NCBI RefSeq assembly: GCF_036226925.1
Contig: NZ_CP109031.1
Span: 4,836,001 to 4,900,000, forward strand
From: Streptomyces sp. NBC_00659
Lineage (GTDB): Bacteria; Actinomycetota; Actinomycetes; Streptomycetales; Streptomycetaceae
Length of the DNA: 64,000 bases
Direction: 5' to 3'
Shown here in pieces: positions 63,221 through 64,000 of this stretch. The position numbers and the translations under genes are program-made. The notes beneath the pieces were generated by a model. That model had not been told where the DNA came from. It made no database searches and worked only from the letters and a program-made list of their open reading frames with translations. Positions within the stretch are counted from its first letter, which is position 1. Each line of letters opens with the position of its first letter.

Positions 63221-63378
63221 GCCGTCCGGAACCGCGTCCTGGGCCGCCGATCCGCCCCGAATCGCATTCCGGGCCGCCGAACCGGCCCGGGACAGCCCCA
63301 TCGGCCCGGCGAATCAGCGACAATTCCTTTTCATACCTCTGATACACGGCAGTCACGAGAAAGGTTCCGGGACCGGCC

Positions 63379-64000
63379 ATGGCGCTCACGCTCTACGTCG
63401 ACACCGCGCGCTGGCGGGCACACCACAAGCAGGTGTCCGAGCAGTTTCCGGGGCTCGTCCCCGTCTGCAAGGGCAACGGCTACGGCTTCGGCCACGAACG
63501 GCTCGCGGACGAGGCCACCCGCCTGGGCTCGGACATCCTCGCCGTCGGCACCACGTACGAGGCCGCCCGGATCAAGGACTGGTTCGGCGGCGATCTGCTG
63601 GTCCTGACGCCGTTCAGGCGCGGCGAGGAGCCCGTACCGCTGCCCGACCGCGTCATCCGTTCCGTGTCGTCCATCGACGGCGTGTACGGCCTCGTGGGCG
63701 CCCGCGTCGTCATCGAGGTGATGTCCTCGATGAAGCGGCACGGCGTGAGCGAGGACGATCTGCCGCATCTGCACTCCGCGATCGAGAACGTCCGGCTGGA
63801 GGGCTTCGCGATCCACCTGCCGCTGGACCGCACCGACGGCTCGGACGCCGTCGAGGAGGTCATCGGCTGGATGGACCGCCTCCGCGCGGCCCGGCTGCCC
63901 CTGCACACGATGTTCGTCAGCCACCTCAAGGCCGAGGAACTGGCGCGGCTCCAGCGGCAGTTCCCGCAGACCCACTTCCGCGCCCGCATCGGGACGCGGC
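63379..64000 (+). CDS. Alanine racemase-fold PLP protein, 3' partial
   Basis: 207 residues to the window edge, frame open. The N-terminal TIM-barrel motif LVPVCKGNGYGFGHERLA contains the PLP-binding lysine in the CKxNxYG pattern of alanine racemases. Later strands RLEGFAIHLPLD and TMFVSHLKAEELARLQRQF also fit. Family members supply D-alanine or racemise other amino acids; the second catalytic residue (Tyr from the C-terminal domain) is beyond the edge, so activity cannot be confirmed. It starts 158 bp after femX. Confidence 0.8.
   Translation, partial: MALTLYVDTARWRAHHKQVSEQFPGLVPVCKGNGYGFGHERLADEATRLGSDILAVGTTYEAARIKDWFGGDLLVLTPFRRGEEPVPLPDRVIRSVSSIDGVYGLVGARVVIEVMSSMKRHGVSEDDLPHLHSAIENVRLEGFAIHLPLDRTDGSDAVEEVIGWMDRLRAARLPLHTMFVSHLKAEELARLQRQFPQTHFRARIGTR

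Overview
The window is Streptomyces chromosome (about 70% G+C, dense short intergenic regions, GTG starts, leaderless-type promoters) from the origin-proximal core. Protein content and order follow the Streptomyces coelicolor segment running down from about SCO3964 (copper protein, dtpA, pheA, serS) through cydABDC, thiC, ssgA/ssgR and ptpA to dnaB, rplI, rpsR, ssb, rpsF and femX (comparison from memory, not from a search). On that map dnaA/oriC would lie beyond the right end. The DNA itself agrees: nine perfect or one-mismatch parS sites (GTTTCACGTGAAAC) and three DnaA-box clusters are scattered through it.

Layout. 0-6 kb: tail of a copper-transport gene, Tat-exported DyP peroxidase, pheA, a 570-bp gap full of DnaA boxes, serS with a coupled HAD phosphatase, and tRNA-Ser(GCU). 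6-10 kb: a leftward operon of two ABC-2 type ATPase/permease pairs. 10-13.9 kb: an accessory island, the one clearly non-core region. It holds an N-terminally truncated Rhs protein with a pretoxin HINT domain and a barnase-like RNase tip, a barstar-type immunity gene, and decayed fragments (pflA piece, orphan protein tail), all between two copies of a ~95-bp direct repeat. 14-24 kb: M24 peptidase, an epoxide hydrolase-SDR fusion, MerR regulator, second DnaA-box cluster, kptA, an LLM flavoprotein, HAD phosphatase, LytM/M23 endopeptidase and a GAF histidine kinase. 23.7-31.3 kb: cydA-cydB-cydDC with a perfect Rex operator upstream, then a HisC-type aminotransferase. 31.8-45 kb: LacI regulator, phosphatase, a membrane protein, TerD-VWA protein overlapping a LysR gene, DUF1801-VOC pair, thiC with a TPP riboswitch, YibE/F membrane protein, and the sporulation pair ssgA/ssgR.

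45-56 kb: small membrane and cupin genes, low-molecular-weight tyrosine phosphatase coupled to a cystathionine-type PLP enzyme, LysR, NUDIX, HAD, GNATs, HbpS-like protein, divergent MFS/MarR pair, serine hydrolase and a DHFR-like reductase. 56-64 kb: replication and translation block dnaB, MATE exporter, rplI-rpsR-ssb-rpsF, a small membrane protein, femX and the start of an alanine racemase-fold gene.

Main points for a second look: the truncated Rhs/HINT/RNase plus barstar island with its flanking repeats; a parS site at the centre of a perfect 54-bp palindrome; a parS-like palindrome inside the optional P3 arm of the thiC TPP riboswitch; a parS covering the cydDC start codon; and DnaA-box clusters that probably titrate DnaA.
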